A DNA stretch of 64,000 bases. Origin: Anatilimnocola aggregata. GTDB taxonomy: Bacteria > Planctomycetota > Planctomycetia > Pirellulales > Pirellulaceae. The stretch spans positions 7,254,001-7,318,000 of the forward strand of contig NZ_CP036274.1 of the NCBI RefSeq assembly GCF_007747655.1. Reading direction: 5' to 3'. Below are positions 8,176 through 17,381 of the stretch, in pieces (the stretch's first letter is position 1; every line of letters starts with the position of its first letter). Made by a program: the position numbers and the translations under genes. The notes beneath the pieces were generated by a model, which saw nothing but the letters and a program-made list of their open reading frames with translations, ran no database searches and was not told the origin of the DNA.

Positions 8176-10455
8176 ATGGATGCCCTGTTGTCAGCGATGA
8201 ATAACTGCTGCCGTCAGCTGCCAATCGCTGCGATTGTGATGCTGAAAATTGCGGCGGCTTTGGTGGGCATGGCGTCACCCGCTCAGGCAACGGAAGGCCA
8301 GGTGAACGTAGCCCCGTCGTTCAATCGCGACGTGATGGCGGTCCTCTCGCGGTCGGGTTGCAACATGGGAGCTTGCCACGGCAATCTAAACGGCAAGGGT
8401 GGCCTCAAGCTATCGTTGCGAGGCGAAGATCCCGCGCTCGATCACCGCACGCTGGTGCGCGAACTCGAACAGCGCCGCGTCAACCTGCACGATCCGGCCG
8501 TAAGCCTGCTGTTGCAAAAGCCAGCCGGGCAAGTGGTGCATCAGGGGGGCCTGCGTTTCAGCTCGCACTCGCACGAATACCAGGTGATTCACGATTGGAT
8601 TGCCGCCGGTGCGCCCGGACCAAAGTCCAAAGAGGCGAAGCTGGTAAAGTTGGAAGTCGAGCCCAGCGAAACGGTCGTAGTTGCGCCGCAAGAGAAGCTA
8701 CAGCTTGAAGTCACCGCTGTCTTTGCCGATGGCAAACGCCGCGATGTCCGAAATCTGGCCGTGTATGAACTGACCGACAACCTGGCAGAAGTAAATAGCG
8801 ACGGACTCGTGCAACGGTTATCGCTCGGCGAGACGACAATCCTCGTTCGCTATCTGAATCTGCAAACCCCGGTTCGCATTGCGTTTCTTCCTTCGTCTCC
8901 CGCCATCACCTGGCAAGCTCCGTTGCCAGAAAACCGCATCGACGAGCATGTCTTCGCCCGACTCAAGACGCTGCAACTTGCACCGTCGCAACCCTGCGAT
9001 GACGCAACGTATTTGCGCCGTGCATATCTCGATTTGCTCGGCATTTTGCCAACCCCAGCAGAGGGTCAGGTATTTCTCGCCGATCAGTCCCCCGACAAGC
9101 GCGAGCAGTTGATTGACCGGTTGCTAACGCGGCCCGAATTTGCCGAGCAATGGGCGCTCAAGTGGTCCGACTTGTTGCGCAACGAAGAAAAAGTGCTCGA
9201 TATCAAGGGAGTCGATCTGTTTTACGAGTGGCTCCGCAAGTCGTTTGCGCACGGCCTGCCCCTGAGTGACTTGGTGCAGGAACTGGTGACCGCCGACGGT
9301 GGCACGTACGAGAATCCGCCCGCTAACTATTACCGGGCGATGCGAGATCCGTTTGTCCGCGGCGAGACCACCGCGAGGTTGTTTCTCGGCGTGCGACTGC
9401 AATGTGCCCGCTGCCACAATCATCCGTACGACACCTGGACTCAGGACGACTACTACAACTGGGCCGGCGTCTTCGCGCGGATCGACTATGAAATTCCCGA
9501 TAACAAGCGCAAGGACAAATTCGACAAGAACGAATTCATTGGCCAGCAGATCGTCAAAATTAAGAGTGAAGGGGAAGTGAAAAATGCTCGCACCGGCAAA
9601 GACGCACGGCCGCAACTACTAGGCGCAAAGAAACCTGTCGACACGAAGAGCGAACGGCTCGATGCCTTGGGCGAATGGCTGACATCGGCAGACAACAAGC
9701 GATTTGCTGAGAATCAGGCCAATCTGGTGTGGTATCACTTGCTCGGTCGCGGTCTGGTGGAACCGATCGACGATTTCCGGGCCACTAACCCCGCCGTTCA
9801 CCCTCAACTGCTCGATCAGTTGGCGAGCGACCTGATCGCGGCCGACTACGATCTTCGCTCCTTGATTCGGCAGATCATGAGCAGCCAGATTTATCAGCTG
9901 GCCAGTTCGCCCAATTTGAGCAACGGGCAGGACGTACGAAACTTCTCGCGCACGGTACCGCAGCGACTATCGGCCGAAAAGCTGCTCGATGCCTGGTGCC
10001 AGGTGCTAGACATGCCCATTGAGTACGCGGGCTATCCCCTGGGAACTCGCGCGGGTCAAATTCGCGGTGTTGAGCGAGTGCGTTCGCGCGAGAAGCCGCC
10101 AACCACGGCCGACCGTTTTCTCAAGACCTTCGGCAAGCCAGACCGGCTGCTCGCTTGCGAATGCGAACGCTCGGGCGAAACCACGCTCAAGCAGGCGTTC
10201 GTACTGCTGGGCGATGCGGGACTCGATGCGCTACTCTCCCAAGACGAAAACCGCCTGGCCAAGCTCGCGGCTTCCGATCGTAGCAACGAGCAAGTCGTGG
10301 CCGAGTTGTACTTCGTCGCACTCCTGCGGCAGCCTACGTCGGCCGAACTCGAAGCCGCCATGGAACTTCTTACTCAGCACGAGAAACGCCTCAACGGACT
10401 GCAAGATCTTGCCTGGGCTTTGCTGAATAGCAAAGAGTTCGTCTTCCGGCACTAA
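8176..10455 (+). CDS. DUF1549/DUF1553 (PSCyt2/PSD1) secreted cytochrome-like protein
   Basis: A 759-residue protein of a type hugely expanded in Planctomycetes. A hydrophobic N-terminal segment ending in ASPAQATE acts as a signal peptide. Next come a cytochrome-like motif C62-x4-C67-H68 (GCNMGACHG), a Big-2-like beta domain (about 155-240), DUF1549 with a CARCHN motif near residue 410, and DUF1553 to the end. Members are thought to be periplasmic or surface-associated electron-transfer or binding proteins, often paired with a DUF1501 gene. No DUF1501 partner is present: the next gene is convergent and overlaps the stop by four bases. Confidence 0.9.
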   Translation: MDALLSAMNNCCRQLPIAAIVMLKIAAALVGMASPAQATEGQVNVAPSFNRDVMAVLSRSGCNMGACHGNLNGKGGLKLSLRGEDPALDHRTLVRELEQRRVNLHDPAVSLLLQKPAGQVVHQGGLRFSSHSHEYQVIHDWIAAGAPGPKSKEAKLVKLEVEPSETVVVAPQEKLQLEVTAVFADGKRRDVRNLAVYELTDNLAEVNSDGLVQRLSLGETTILVRYLNLQTPVRIAFLPSSPAITWQAPLPENRIDEHVFARLKTLQLAPSQPCDDATYLRRAYLDLLGILPTPAEGQVFLADQSPDKREQLIDRLLTRPEFAEQWALKWSDLLRNEEKVLDIKGVDLFYEWLRKSFAHGLPLSDLVQELVTADGGTYENPPANYYRAMRDPFVRGETTARLFLGVRLQCARCHNHPYDTWTQDDYYNWAGVFARIDYEIPDNKRKDKFDKNEFIGQQIVKIKSEGEVKNARTGKDARPQLLGAKKPVDTKSERLDALGEWLTSADNKRFAENQANLVWYHLLGRGLVEPIDDFRATNPAVHPQLLDQLASDLIAADYDLRSLIRQIMSSQIYQLASSPNLSNGQDVRNFSRTVPQRLSAEKLLDAWCQVLDMPIEYAGYPLGTRAGQIRGVERVRSREKPPTTADRFLKTFGKPDRLLACECERSGETTLKQAFVLLGDAGLDALLSQDENRLAKLAASDRSNEQVVAELYFVALLRQPTSAELEAAMELLTQHEKRLNGLQDLAWALLNSKEFVFRH

Positions 10456-11033
10456 GCGCAATTAGCAAGCTGCCGGTTGTGTCTGACCAGCAAACGCAGC
10501 ACGCTTTCGGCTGCAAATAGCCCGGCTGCCCAAACTGCCAGCAAGCTGAGAAGATGAATCTCCAGCGAGGGAATCCATTCACGCGCGAAACCCCAAGTGC
10601 GAAACGCAAAGTTCACGTTCATCGCCGCCGGTGTGAGACAGCGCGAAAGAACAATCAGCAGCAGAATCGCGAGGTAGGCCTTCCACCAATCGCCCTGCAA
10701 TCCCCCCAGCCGTCTCAAGCCCAGGATGCCCACTGTAGTTCCGCCCAGGTGAGTCAGGATCGATGTCGGGTAGAACTCGCCGCCGGTCGCGAGGCCGACG
10801 AGCCACATCGGCACGCCAAAGCCGAGCATGACGAGCCCCGTCGCCGTGATGGCTCGCGAAGCAAGCACCAGACCAAGGCCAACTGCCAGATCGGCCAGGT
10901 GACAGGCCCAGAGCAGGTTTTCGAGTCGACCATGCAGCTGTTGATAGAGCGCATGGATTAGAAAGAACGCAATCGCTGCCAGCCCAAGTGCGCGGAGGCG
11001 TTGAGAGTCGCTGTCTACATTCGTTTGCGTCAT
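10452..11033 (-). CDS. Six-helix membrane protein of unknown function
   Basis: 193 residues with about five or six hydrophobic segments, including LAAIAFFLIHALYQ and a C-terminal LLSLLAVWAAGLFAAES helix. I use the ATG at 11033 (MTQTNVDSDSQ). The frame stays open upstream, but that part reads as Pro/Arg/Ala repeats that shadow the Ser/Gly repeat of the neighbouring gene. The 3' end overlaps the convergent DUF1549 gene by four bases. No family recognised. Confidence 0.65.
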   Translation of the reverse strand: MTQTNVDSDSQRLRALGLAAIAFFLIHALYQQLHGRLENLLWACHLADLAVGLGLVLASRAITATGLVMLGFGVPMWLVGLATGGEFYPTSILTHLGGTTVGILGLRRLGGLQGDWWKAYLAILLLIVLSRCLTPAAMNVNFAFRTWGFAREWIPSLEIHLLSLLAVWAAGLFAAESVLRLLVRHNRQLANCA

Positions 11034-11094
11034 CGTGGCAGGCGATGATCGCAAAGGTGGAGATGCGGTTTGCATTGGCAGGCGTTTCCCAAAC

Positions 11095-11424
11095 CTACGG
11101 ACAAACCGAACTACCGCCGGAACTGCCACCCGAACTGCCGGAATCGGTGGATTCGCCGGACGAACTGCCCCCCGACGATGAGCTGCCGGACGAACCGCTC
11201 GAGTCGCCCGAACCGCTGCTGCCCGACGATGAGCCGCTGGCACTGCCGAAGCTGCCCACCAGACTGCTCGGATTGCCGACGTTCGACGCGACTTGCGTCA
11301 TCTGCGATTTGCTGGCCGAACCGAGTTGGCTAATGCTGCCGATCACTACCAGGGTGACCGCGCCGAGTACCACGGCAACTTGCACTGCAGTTGCTCCCCG
11401 TCGAAGCGTTGCTTTCAGTTTCAT
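11095..11424 (-). CDS. Small Ser/Gly-rich Flp-pilin-like protein
   Basis: 109 residues. The N-terminus MKLKATLRRGATAVQVAVVLGAVTLVVIGSI has the short basic leader and hydrophobic helix of type IVb (Flp/TadE-like) pilins. The second half, from about residue 55, is nearly pure Ser/Gly/Asp/Glu (GSSSGSSGSGDSSGSS...) and ends in SVCP. The start has a good GGAGGG Shine-Dalgarno sequence seven bases upstream. The tail may be a flexible surface stalk or a glycosylation region. No other pilus gene is near, so a Tad pilus role is only inferred. Confidence 0.7.
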   Translation of the reverse strand: MKLKATLRRGATAVQVAVVLGAVTLVVIGSISQLGSASKSQMTQVASNVGNPSSLVGSFGSASGSSSGSSGSGDSSGSSGSSSSGGSSSGESTDSGSSGGSSGGSSVCP

Positions 11425-11639
11425 TTCAATCCCTCCACAAAACAAACGAGACACGGGACCGAGTTGTCCCGACTTCAGACCGTAGGTTTCTGCGGTAGGG
11501 CAAGATTGGGGACGACGCCCAGAAGTGGTCGTCCAGGACCTGAAAAAATCAATCGACGGACACTTCTGCCGATTACGTCAAAGTGCCAGGAAGTCTCGAC
11601 AAATTGTCGCAGTGCAGCTCGGTACGCTTGCCGACAAAA

Positions 11640-11948
11640 CTAGTTGGCGGCTGGCTCATGGCCATTTTCGTTTAACTCGCCAAAGCCACCTTCGACCAGT
11701 TGCGCCAAGGCTTCGACAGCTTCTTCGGCATCGGCTCCAGTGGCCTGCAATTGCAACTGTGTGCCGTTGCCGGCACCGAGGGTGAGCAGATCGAGAATGC
11801 TCTTGCCGTCGATGACCTGGTTCCCCTTGCGAATCTGCACTTTGCACTTGTAGGACATTGCCAACTTAACGAACAGATGCGCTGGCCGGGCGTGAAAGCC
11901 CTGCGTATTTGCGACAACCACCGTTCGCTGGGCAGACGTTTCAGACAT
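11640..11948 (-). CDS. ptsH: Phosphocarrier protein HPr
   Basis: 102 residues. The active-site motif GFHARPAH places the phosphorylated His at residue 19, and DGKSILDLL places the HPr-kinase-type Ser at about 50. The start is the ATG at 11948. It lies downstream of the EIIA and HPF genes on the same strand with a 195-base gap. Enzyme I, the usual ptsH neighbour, is not in the cluster, and neither is any sugar permease. This suggests regulatory rather than transport use of the phosphorelay, unless these genes lie elsewhere. Confidence 0.9.
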   Translation of the reverse strand: MSETSAQRTVVVANTQGFHARPAHLFVKLAMSYKCKVQIRKGNQVIDGKSILDLLTLGAGNGTQLQLQATGADAEEAVEALAQLVEGGFGELNENGHEPAAN

Positions 11949-12143
11949 AGCGCACGACGCCGAACTGGGGAAAAGGAACCAACTCAAACCACGAACGGGG
12001 CAGGCACGAAACAACGAAGAGATAAGACCTGCCGCTAACGAGAATCAACACACGGGGCGAACATCCATTCACCCGCCGCCAATAACTGCAGCTGGCGAGC
12101 CCGCCACAATCGCCAGCGAAAACCAGCTTCGGCCGCAAATGCC

Positions 12144-12620
12144 TTAGGTGGAGAACTGATTGTGATCGGCTTCGTCCAGCAGTTGACGAATGTCTTGCAC
12201 CGACTGGGCCTGCTTGAGGAACCGACAGAAGGTGTCGTCGCGCAACTGGCGCGAGATGTTCTCGAGTGCTCGCAAATGGTCGCCGGGGCGATCGGGGGGA
12301 GAGACGAGCAGAAAGAACAGGTGGACCTTGTCGCCATCCAAGCTATTGAAGTCGACACCTTCGTGGCTCACGCCGACGGTACCCACCAGCTTTTCGACAC
12401 TGGGGTGCTTGGTGTGAGGAACGGCGACGCCGCGGCCAATCCCGGTGCTGCCGAGCTCTTCGCGCTTAAGAATCGCTGCGATGATGCCTTCTTGATCGCC
12501 GGCCTTGATCGCGCCTGCCGCAGCGAGCGACTCGACCAGTTCGCGAATTACGTCGGGTTTGGCGGTGGCCGTTACGCTCGCTTTGATCGCATCGGTCTGA
12601 ACAAAATCACTGAACTTCAT
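12144..12620 (-). CDS. ptsN: PTS EIIA domain protein, PtsN (Ntr)-like
   Basis: 158 residues of the fructose/nitrogen EIIA fold. The signature GRGVAVPHTKHP places the phosphoryl-accepting His at residue 69, and LRALENISRQLRD is the typical late helix. The start is the ATG at 12620 with AAGGA upstream. The protein stands alone, without permease domains, so a regulatory PtsN-type role fits, fed by the HPr encoded downstream. The upstream HPF gene strengthens this: hpf-ptsN pairs are also found near rpoN in proteobacteria. Confidence 0.88.
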   Translation of the reverse strand: MKFSDFVQTDAIKASVTATAKPDVIRELVESLAAAGAIKAGDQEGIIAAILKREELGSTGIGRGVAVPHTKHPSVEKLVGTVGVSHEGVDFNSLDGDKVHLFFLLVSPPDRPGDHLRALENISRQLRDDTFCRFLKQAQSVQDIRQLLDEADHNQFST

Positions 12621-12742
12621 AACCAGTTTCCTTGCAAGGATGGGGTCCAGCCACGCCAGCGAGTGCGGTGGTCTTAGTCCACAGAGCAGGTATTCCAAGG
12701 GGCAATTATTTGTTTGTTCTACGTTCGCTTTTGGTCCTAGGC

Positions 12743-13120
12743 CTATTCGGCCTCATCTTCAGCGATTTCGGGCAACGGAGCTTCCAGGTGCTTGTGACCC
12801 GTGGCCTTGTGATCCTTCAGTCGTTCTTTGAACTTGCGCACCTGAGCTTCGACCTTGTCGATCACTCCATCGAGTGCGGTCAGCACATTTTCGGCCTTCA
12901 CGGTAGCCACGAACTCATCGTGATGCTCGGCGAGGATTTTGATTTCGACGCTAGGCTCGTCCCGATGCTCCAGATCGACCACGACTTGAATCGCCGTGAT
13001 GCGGTCGAAGAGTCGGCGGATGGATTCAACCTTATCCGAAATCTTCTCCTGGGTGCCAGTACTCAGGTGGCCATGACGTGCCGAGATGTTGATCTGCACC
13101 GAAGATGTCTCCATAGGCAT
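12743..13120 (-). CDS. hpf: Ribosome hibernation promoting factor, short form (HPF/YfiA)
   Basis: 125 residues of the S30AE/RaiA fold: an INISARHGHLS N-terminal strand, a KVESIRRLFDRI helix, and LEHRDEPSVEIKI followed by the KAENVLTALDGVIDKVEAQVRKFKERL helix. It lacks the long-HPF dimerisation domain and has a short acidic tail (PEIAEDEAE). I start at the ATG at 13120; the ATG at 13114 is the alternative. It is the first gene of the hpf-ptsN-ptsH set. Confidence 0.9.
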   Translation of the reverse strand: MPMETSSVQINISARHGHLSTGTQEKISDKVESIRRLFDRITAIQVVVDLEHRDEPSVEIKILAEHHDEFVATVKAENVLTALDGVIDKVEAQVRKFKERLKDHKATGHKHLEAPLPEIAEDEAE

Positions 13121-13467
13121 AAAGGGAAGCCCTCTAGTGTAGCTTCTGCTGTCCGCAGCAACAGGGCAGGGAAACCGCCCCCCACCATCCAGGGCAGGAT
13201 TGCGCCCAGCCGTAAGGCCAGAGGCACCCACGGTTAATGTACCTCTCCTTCTGGCTGGCAGGCTAGAGCCAGAGCCGGCAGTCATCCGTCCCGGATCGGT
13301 CTGTTCTAGGCCCACAACCGGCAATTGTCACAACCGGGAGAATCCATCCATATTGGCTGCCGCGCAAAATGTCTCGCCGGTTTTTGCTTATCATTCCCAC
13401 AGCTTCCTTCTGCAAACTTCGCTCAGCGCCACTAGCCTCCACCGCGGCTCACCGCCACAATATCACC

Positions 13468-13947
13468 ATGACTTTCGACGACCGCTTACGCCAGGCAATT
13501 GAACGGGGCCAACGCCGCGGGGAAGATACCGCGCGCGAAGCTAAAGCCAAGCAGATGACGGAGGAAGAATTCCGTCGTTTGCACTCGCAACATCGGCTGG
13601 CACTTTCCGATTACATCGAAGACTGCGTTCGCCGCCTGCCAAATTTCTTCCCCGGCTTCAACTACGAAACGATGTTCGGCGATCGCGGTTGGGGTGGTGC
13701 TTGCTTTCGAGACGATTTTCAAACCGGCGTCAGCCGCTCCAGCACCTATAGCCGGCTGGAAGTGACCGTCCGTCCTTACTCAAGCCTGCACGTACTCGAT
13801 CTGGCCGCGAAAGGGACAATTCGCAACCGCGAGGTCTTCAATCGCAACTACTTCGAACGGTTGGAAGAAGTCGACATCGATAAATTTCGCACGCTGATCG
13901 ATGCCTGGGTGCTCGAATATGTCGAGCAGTTTGCCACGCGCACGTAA
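13468..13947 (+). CDS. Conserved-looking hypothetical protein
   Basis: 159 residues, soluble and rich in charged and aromatic residues ([34 protein letters not shown]...). It has no signal peptide or membrane segment. I start it at the ATG at 13468, where the compositionally odd upstream extension ends. It precedes comM by 67 bases on the same strand. I do not recognise the family. Confidence 0.65.
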   Translation: MTFDDRLRQAIERGQRRGEDTAREAKAKQMTEEEFRRLHSQHRLALSDYIEDCVRRLPNFFPGFNYETMFGDRGWGGACFRDDFQTGVSRSSTYSRLEVTVRPYSSLHVLDLAAKGTIRNREVFNRNYFERLEEVDIDKFRTLIDAWVLEYVEQFATRT

Positions 13948-14014
13948 GTCGTTCACACGGGTTCGCTTTACCGGTCGCACGCCGCACTTGACTTTCACCA
14001 CTTGCGAACCTGCC

Positions 14015-15130
14015 ATGCTCGCAAAGCTGCAAACCTTCTCGCTCCTCGGCATCGATGCGGTCCCGGTCGAAGTAGAAGTCGACGTATCGCCCGGTGCGCT
14101 GCCGAAGACGATTCTGGTCGGACTGCCTGAAGCGGCCGTCAAAGAAAGTCAGCATCGCATTGACCGCGCCATTGCCAACAGCGGCTTCCTGCGGCCCAAC
14201 GATCGCGTCGTGATCAATTTGGCCCCCGCCGAGCTCGCAAAGTCGGCTGCCTCGTTCGACCTCCCCATCACGCTCGGCATTCTTGCCGGCAGCGGACAGC
14301 TGCAATCGGAACTGCTAGAGCAATATGCCGTCGTGGGCGAGTTGTCGCTCGAAGGCACCACTCGCCCAGTGAAGGGCGCGCTCTCCATGGCAATGGCCAC
14401 TGCCAAACAGCGGGGGCTGCGCGGCTTGATCTTGCCCGCCGAGAACGCGGCCGAAGCGGCCGTTGTGGAACAGATCGAAGTCATCCCCGTCACCAGTTTG
14501 ACGCAAGCCGTCGGTTACTTAAGTGGCGTCGTCGATATCGCTCCGGTCCCATCGCGCGTGGGAGAACTGTTCGACGAATTGGGCCGCTACGATGATGACT
14601 TTGCCGATGTCCGTGGCCAGGAAATGGCCAAGCGGGCCGTCGTGGTGGCTGCTGCCGGATCTCATAATCTATTGATGATCGGCCCGCCCGGATCGGGCAA
14701 AACGATGCTCGCCAAGCGCGTGCCGACAATTCTACCCTCACTCACCGCCAGCGAATCGATCGAAACCACTCGCATCTATAGCTCACTCGGTAAGCTCACG
14801 CCGGGTCAGCCGCTGCTCGCCCGGCGGCCATTTCGTTCGCCGCATCACACCATCAGCGAGGCCGGACTTGTTGGCGGCGGCAACCCACCGGCACCGGGCG
14901 AAATCAGCCAGGCACACAACGGCGTACTCTTTTTGGACGAACTCCCCGAGTTCAATCGCCGCACGCTCGAAGTCATGCGTCAGCCACTCGAAGATGGCAC
15001 CGTCACTATCTCGCGAGCGATGAATAGCACCACCTTCCCCGCCGAGATCATGCTCGTGGCGGCACTCAACCCTTGCCCGTGCGGCTATAAGAACGATCCA
15101 CGCCGCGATTGCAATTGCTCGATCCCTCAA
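14015..15130 (+). pseudogene. comM: comM/yifB, 5' part, split by island insertion
   Basis: The first 372 codons of a Mg-chelatase-like AAA+ protein. An N-terminal LonC-like domain ([31 protein letters not shown]) is followed by Walker [14 protein letters not shown], Walker [12 protein letters not shown] and the zinc-like NPCPCGY...CNC motif. ComM is a hexameric branch-migration helicase used in natural transformation. The frame is intact up to CAA at 15128-15130, then runs into the island and stops at 15289 after 53 foreign codons. The remaining 140 codons lie at 29817-30239. The product made now lacks the C-terminal AAA+ lid and the C-terminal domain, so it is probably inactive. Confidence 0.93.
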
Positions 15131-16862
15131 CCGGAGCTTGATGTACCTTGGCAAGATTTAGGCTCGCCTGCTGCTCACCAAGGCGGTAACTACAGTCAGT
15201 TGCTAGCTGATAATAATTCCGAATTTCTTTTCCCCACTGCTTCTTTTCACAGGTCCAACGTAGGCGCACTTGAGCGCCGAGCTGCCTAAACACTTCGCGG
15301 GTGCCCAGCCGGTCGTGCGAGAAACTGTCCTCGCACCACTTACGCCAGTTCGCCAGTTCGACCAGCAGCTGGTCAGTGATCGGAGCATTGTCCCAATCGA
15401 GCGGCTTGTTCGCATTCTTGGCGTGCAACAGTTGCTCTTCGAGCGCGTCGTATTCAGTGAGCCACTCATTCACAGTGTCGCTGAGTTCGTTGCGAAGCCG
15501 CGCGTGTTTGACTTCCAGCAAAAGGCCCTCTTTCCCGATTCGGATTTTTTCACCGAGTACGCGCAGACTCTGTTCCAGTTCTGAGACGGTGTTATCAACT
15601 GGCTCATCGCTAAAAAATCGCTCGGGCTTCGGTCGGATCAGCTCGGCTTGAGCTTCGTCAATCTCGGCCTTCATTCGCTCCATGAGAAACGGAAGGATTT
15701 TCTCTTCGCGAATCGTGTGATTGCCACACACACTGGCTCCGAATCGTGTTCGGCCCTCGCAGCGGTACTCGGTGTGCCGGAACACTTTTCCGTTGTACTT
15801 CTTCTTCACGTCGACGCCGTACATCCGGTTGCCACAGTGATCGCACACAAGCACGCCGGTCAGCACGAAAGGTGTTTCTCGCGTGCGAAGCCGCGCGCTC
15901 TTTGCAAAGCTTGCAATGCGATCCTGCGCGGCCTGCCAGGTCTTTTGATCGACGAGCGCTTCGTGGGCATCGTGATGACGAATGACGCCGTCTTCAGTCG
16001 GCTTCCAGGCTTGCCGTAGCGGGCCTCTCTCTGGTGCCTCAACTACTTCGCCGTCTTTGTTGAGGATGAAGAACTCGCCGGTCTTTTTCAGGTTGTACGT
16101 GAACGTCCCCTTGTAGACTTCATTCTGCAGGATGTTTTTCACCGTCTGATTCGACCAGTGCTTGCCGCGGGGCGGCTTCACTCCCTGCGAGTTCAATTCG
16201 TTGGCGATATACAACATGCTGTGGAACTCGCACACGAAGCGATTGAAGATCGACTTCACTACCTGAACCTTGGCGGGATCGCCAAGAACGATCGTTCCTG
16301 AATTTTTCTCACCGTTGTTGTAGCCGTACGGTGCGTTGCCGCCCGACCGCTTCCCTTCACTGGCCTTGTTCCGGCGCGTGAGCGCAAGACGACGGCCGAG
16401 CTTGCGCGAGAAGTCGTTTCCGCCGTGAATGTCGATCACGAGTTTCAGAACTCGGCCGATGTCGTTCTGGCCAGCGCCAACCAAGTCGTACTTGCCTTGC
16501 TTGACGCAGTGCAGCGCCACGACGCCACCATTTTTCAGCGTGAGCAAGTCGGTGAAGACGTCCATTACGCCGGCGCGGCTGAACCGGTCGATGTCGTCGC
16601 AGAGGATCACGCGGAAGTCGCCCAGCTCTTTCGCCTCCCGAAGCATGCGATCGAACTGCGGCCGCTTGCCGTCACGCTTCCAACCGCTCACACCTTCGTC
16701 GATGTACCAGCGGATGATGATGTAGCCGTTCGCAGCTGCAAACTGCTCGATTTCCCTCCGCTGCTGCGCTAACGAGTTCTCTTGGCGCTCGGTGCCGTCG
16801 GCGCGTGTTCCCTTCGTCGATTTGCGGAGGTAAGCGACGGCGGGGATGAGCTTTGGTTTCAT
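15066..16862 (-). CDS. Large serine integrase of the island
   Basis: 598 residues as integrated. The N-terminal resolvase domain has catalytic Ser15 in AYLRKSTKG, and the DDIDRFSR and GKYDLVG segments. A recombinase domain follows (about 170-270), then a zinc ribbon ([10 protein letters not shown]...CEG...CGNH, about 330-390) and a coiled-coil region (440-500). The last 20 residues and the stop are coded by host comM sequence past the crossover. In the circular form the same frame would continue for 64 codons and stop at 29620. The gene lies at the attL end and reads outward, as usual for such integrases. It probably acts on comM attB. Confidence 0.93.
   Translation of the reverse strand: MKPKLIPAVAYLRKSTKGTRADGTERQENSLAQQRREIEQFAAANGYIIIRWYIDEGVSGWKRDGKRPQFDRMLREAKELGDFRVILCDDIDRFSRAGVMDVFTDLLTLKNGGVVALHCVKQGKYDLVGAGQNDIGRVLKLVIDIHGGNDFSRKLGRRLALTRRNKASEGKRSGGNAPYGYNNGEKNSGTIVLGDPAKVQVVKSIFNRFVCEFHSMLYIANELNSQGVKPPRGKHWSNQTVKNILQNEVYKGTFTYNLKKTGEFFILNKDGEVVEAPERGPLRQAWKPTEDGVIRHHDAHEALVDQKTWQAAQDRIASFAKSARLRTRETPFVLTGVLVCDHCGNRMYGVDVKKKYNGKVFRHTEYRCEGRTRFGASVCGNHTIREEKILPFLMERMKAEIDEAQAELIRPKPERFFSDEPVDNTVSELEQSLRVLGEKIRIGKEGLLLEVKHARLRNELSDTVNEWLTEYDALEEQLLHAKNANKPLDWDNAPITDQLLVELANWRKWCEDSFSHDRLGTREVFRQLGAQVRLRWTCEKKQWGKEIRNYYQLATDCSYRLGEQQASLNLAKVHQAPVEGSSNCNRGVDRSYSRTGKG
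15105..15154 (+). other. attL of the satellite island
   Basis: The left junction. Host comM sequence up to CAA (15128-15130) meets the element arm at 15131-15154. That arm is an inverted copy (20 of 23 bases) of 29791-29813 at the other end. The predicted crossover dinucleotide is AA at 15129-15130. Confidence 0.85.
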
Positions 16863-16885
16863 TGGATCGCTCGCTCTGTTGTGGA

Positions 16886-16913
16886 GATTCGGTAATATAT
16901 ATATTACCGAATC
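16886..16913. repeat. 28-bp perfect palindrome, AT-centred (1 of 4)
   Basis: GATTCGGTAATATA is followed directly by its reverse complement. It lies 24 bases upstream of the integrase start, between it and the divergent AbiEi gene, so it may be an operator of the integrase promoter. Its centre is a TATATATA run, as in the three others in this gap. Confidence 0.85.
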
Positions 16914-17039
16914 CCCTTAAGAACATCCACACGCTTGGAGTCTTGAGCGGAAAGATTTTGGTGCAAATGATTTGAAAATCAGCGGTTGCTGCGAAAAGTG
17001 CGGGTAGCCGGGAGCAAATCTCGCCAGATTTTGGCCCAG

Positions 17040-17065
17040 ACTGTGTAGTATATATACTCCACAGT
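17040..17065. repeat. 26-bp imperfect palindrome, AT-centred (2 of 4)
   Basis: ACTGTGTAGTATA is followed by TATACTCCACAGT, with one mismatched pair. The centre GTATATATAC is shared with copies 3 and 4, while the outer arm sequence differs. Confidence 0.8.
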
Positions 17066-17089
17066 CCACGCAAGACGTTGGGGGTGGTA

Positions 17090-17151
17090 GATCACCAGCT
17101 CAGAGCGAACACGCTGTATATATACAGCGTGTTCGCTCTGAGCTGGTGATC
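17090..17151. repeat. 62-bp perfect palindrome, AT-centred (3 of 4)
   Basis: Two 31-base arms (17090-17120 and 17121-17151) are exact reverse complements with no spacer, centred on GTATATATAC. This is long for a perfect palindrome in a bacterial chromosome and would extrude as a cruciform or form a strong RNA hairpin. There is no T-tract on either side, so it is not a classical terminator. Confidence 0.92.
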
Positions 17152-17331
17152 CAGGGGGGTGCTGGCGTAAACCCTTACAGGAAAGCATCTTGCGGATATA
17201 GACCTGTGTTTGCCGATTTTCCGGCTCGGATGTGCCATGCAAAGACAGCCGTTTTTTTCTCGGAGTGCGTTACTCGTTTCGCAGGAAGAGCTTGCGTGCA
17301 TTGGGCTAGCTCCAGCGGCCTTTACTTGCTG

Positions 17332-17361
17332 GTGTCTAGCAGTATATATACTGCTAGACAC
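17332..17361. repeat. 30-bp perfect palindrome, AT-centred (4 of 4)
   Basis: GTGTCTAGCAGTATA is followed by its exact reverse complement, ending 20 bases before the AbiEi-like start codon. AbiEi antitoxins autoregulate by binding inverted repeats upstream of their own gene, so this is the best placed of the four to be an AbiEi operator. Confidence 0.85.
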
Positions 17362-17381
17362 AGCCTTAACCGGAGTAGAAC

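Noticed and set aside
11034-11243. N-terminal extension of the membrane protein at 10452-11033
   Set aside because: The extra frame is an antiphase reading of the Ser/Gly repeat of the neighbouring gene and gives an Arg/Pro/Ala-rich, implausible sequence.
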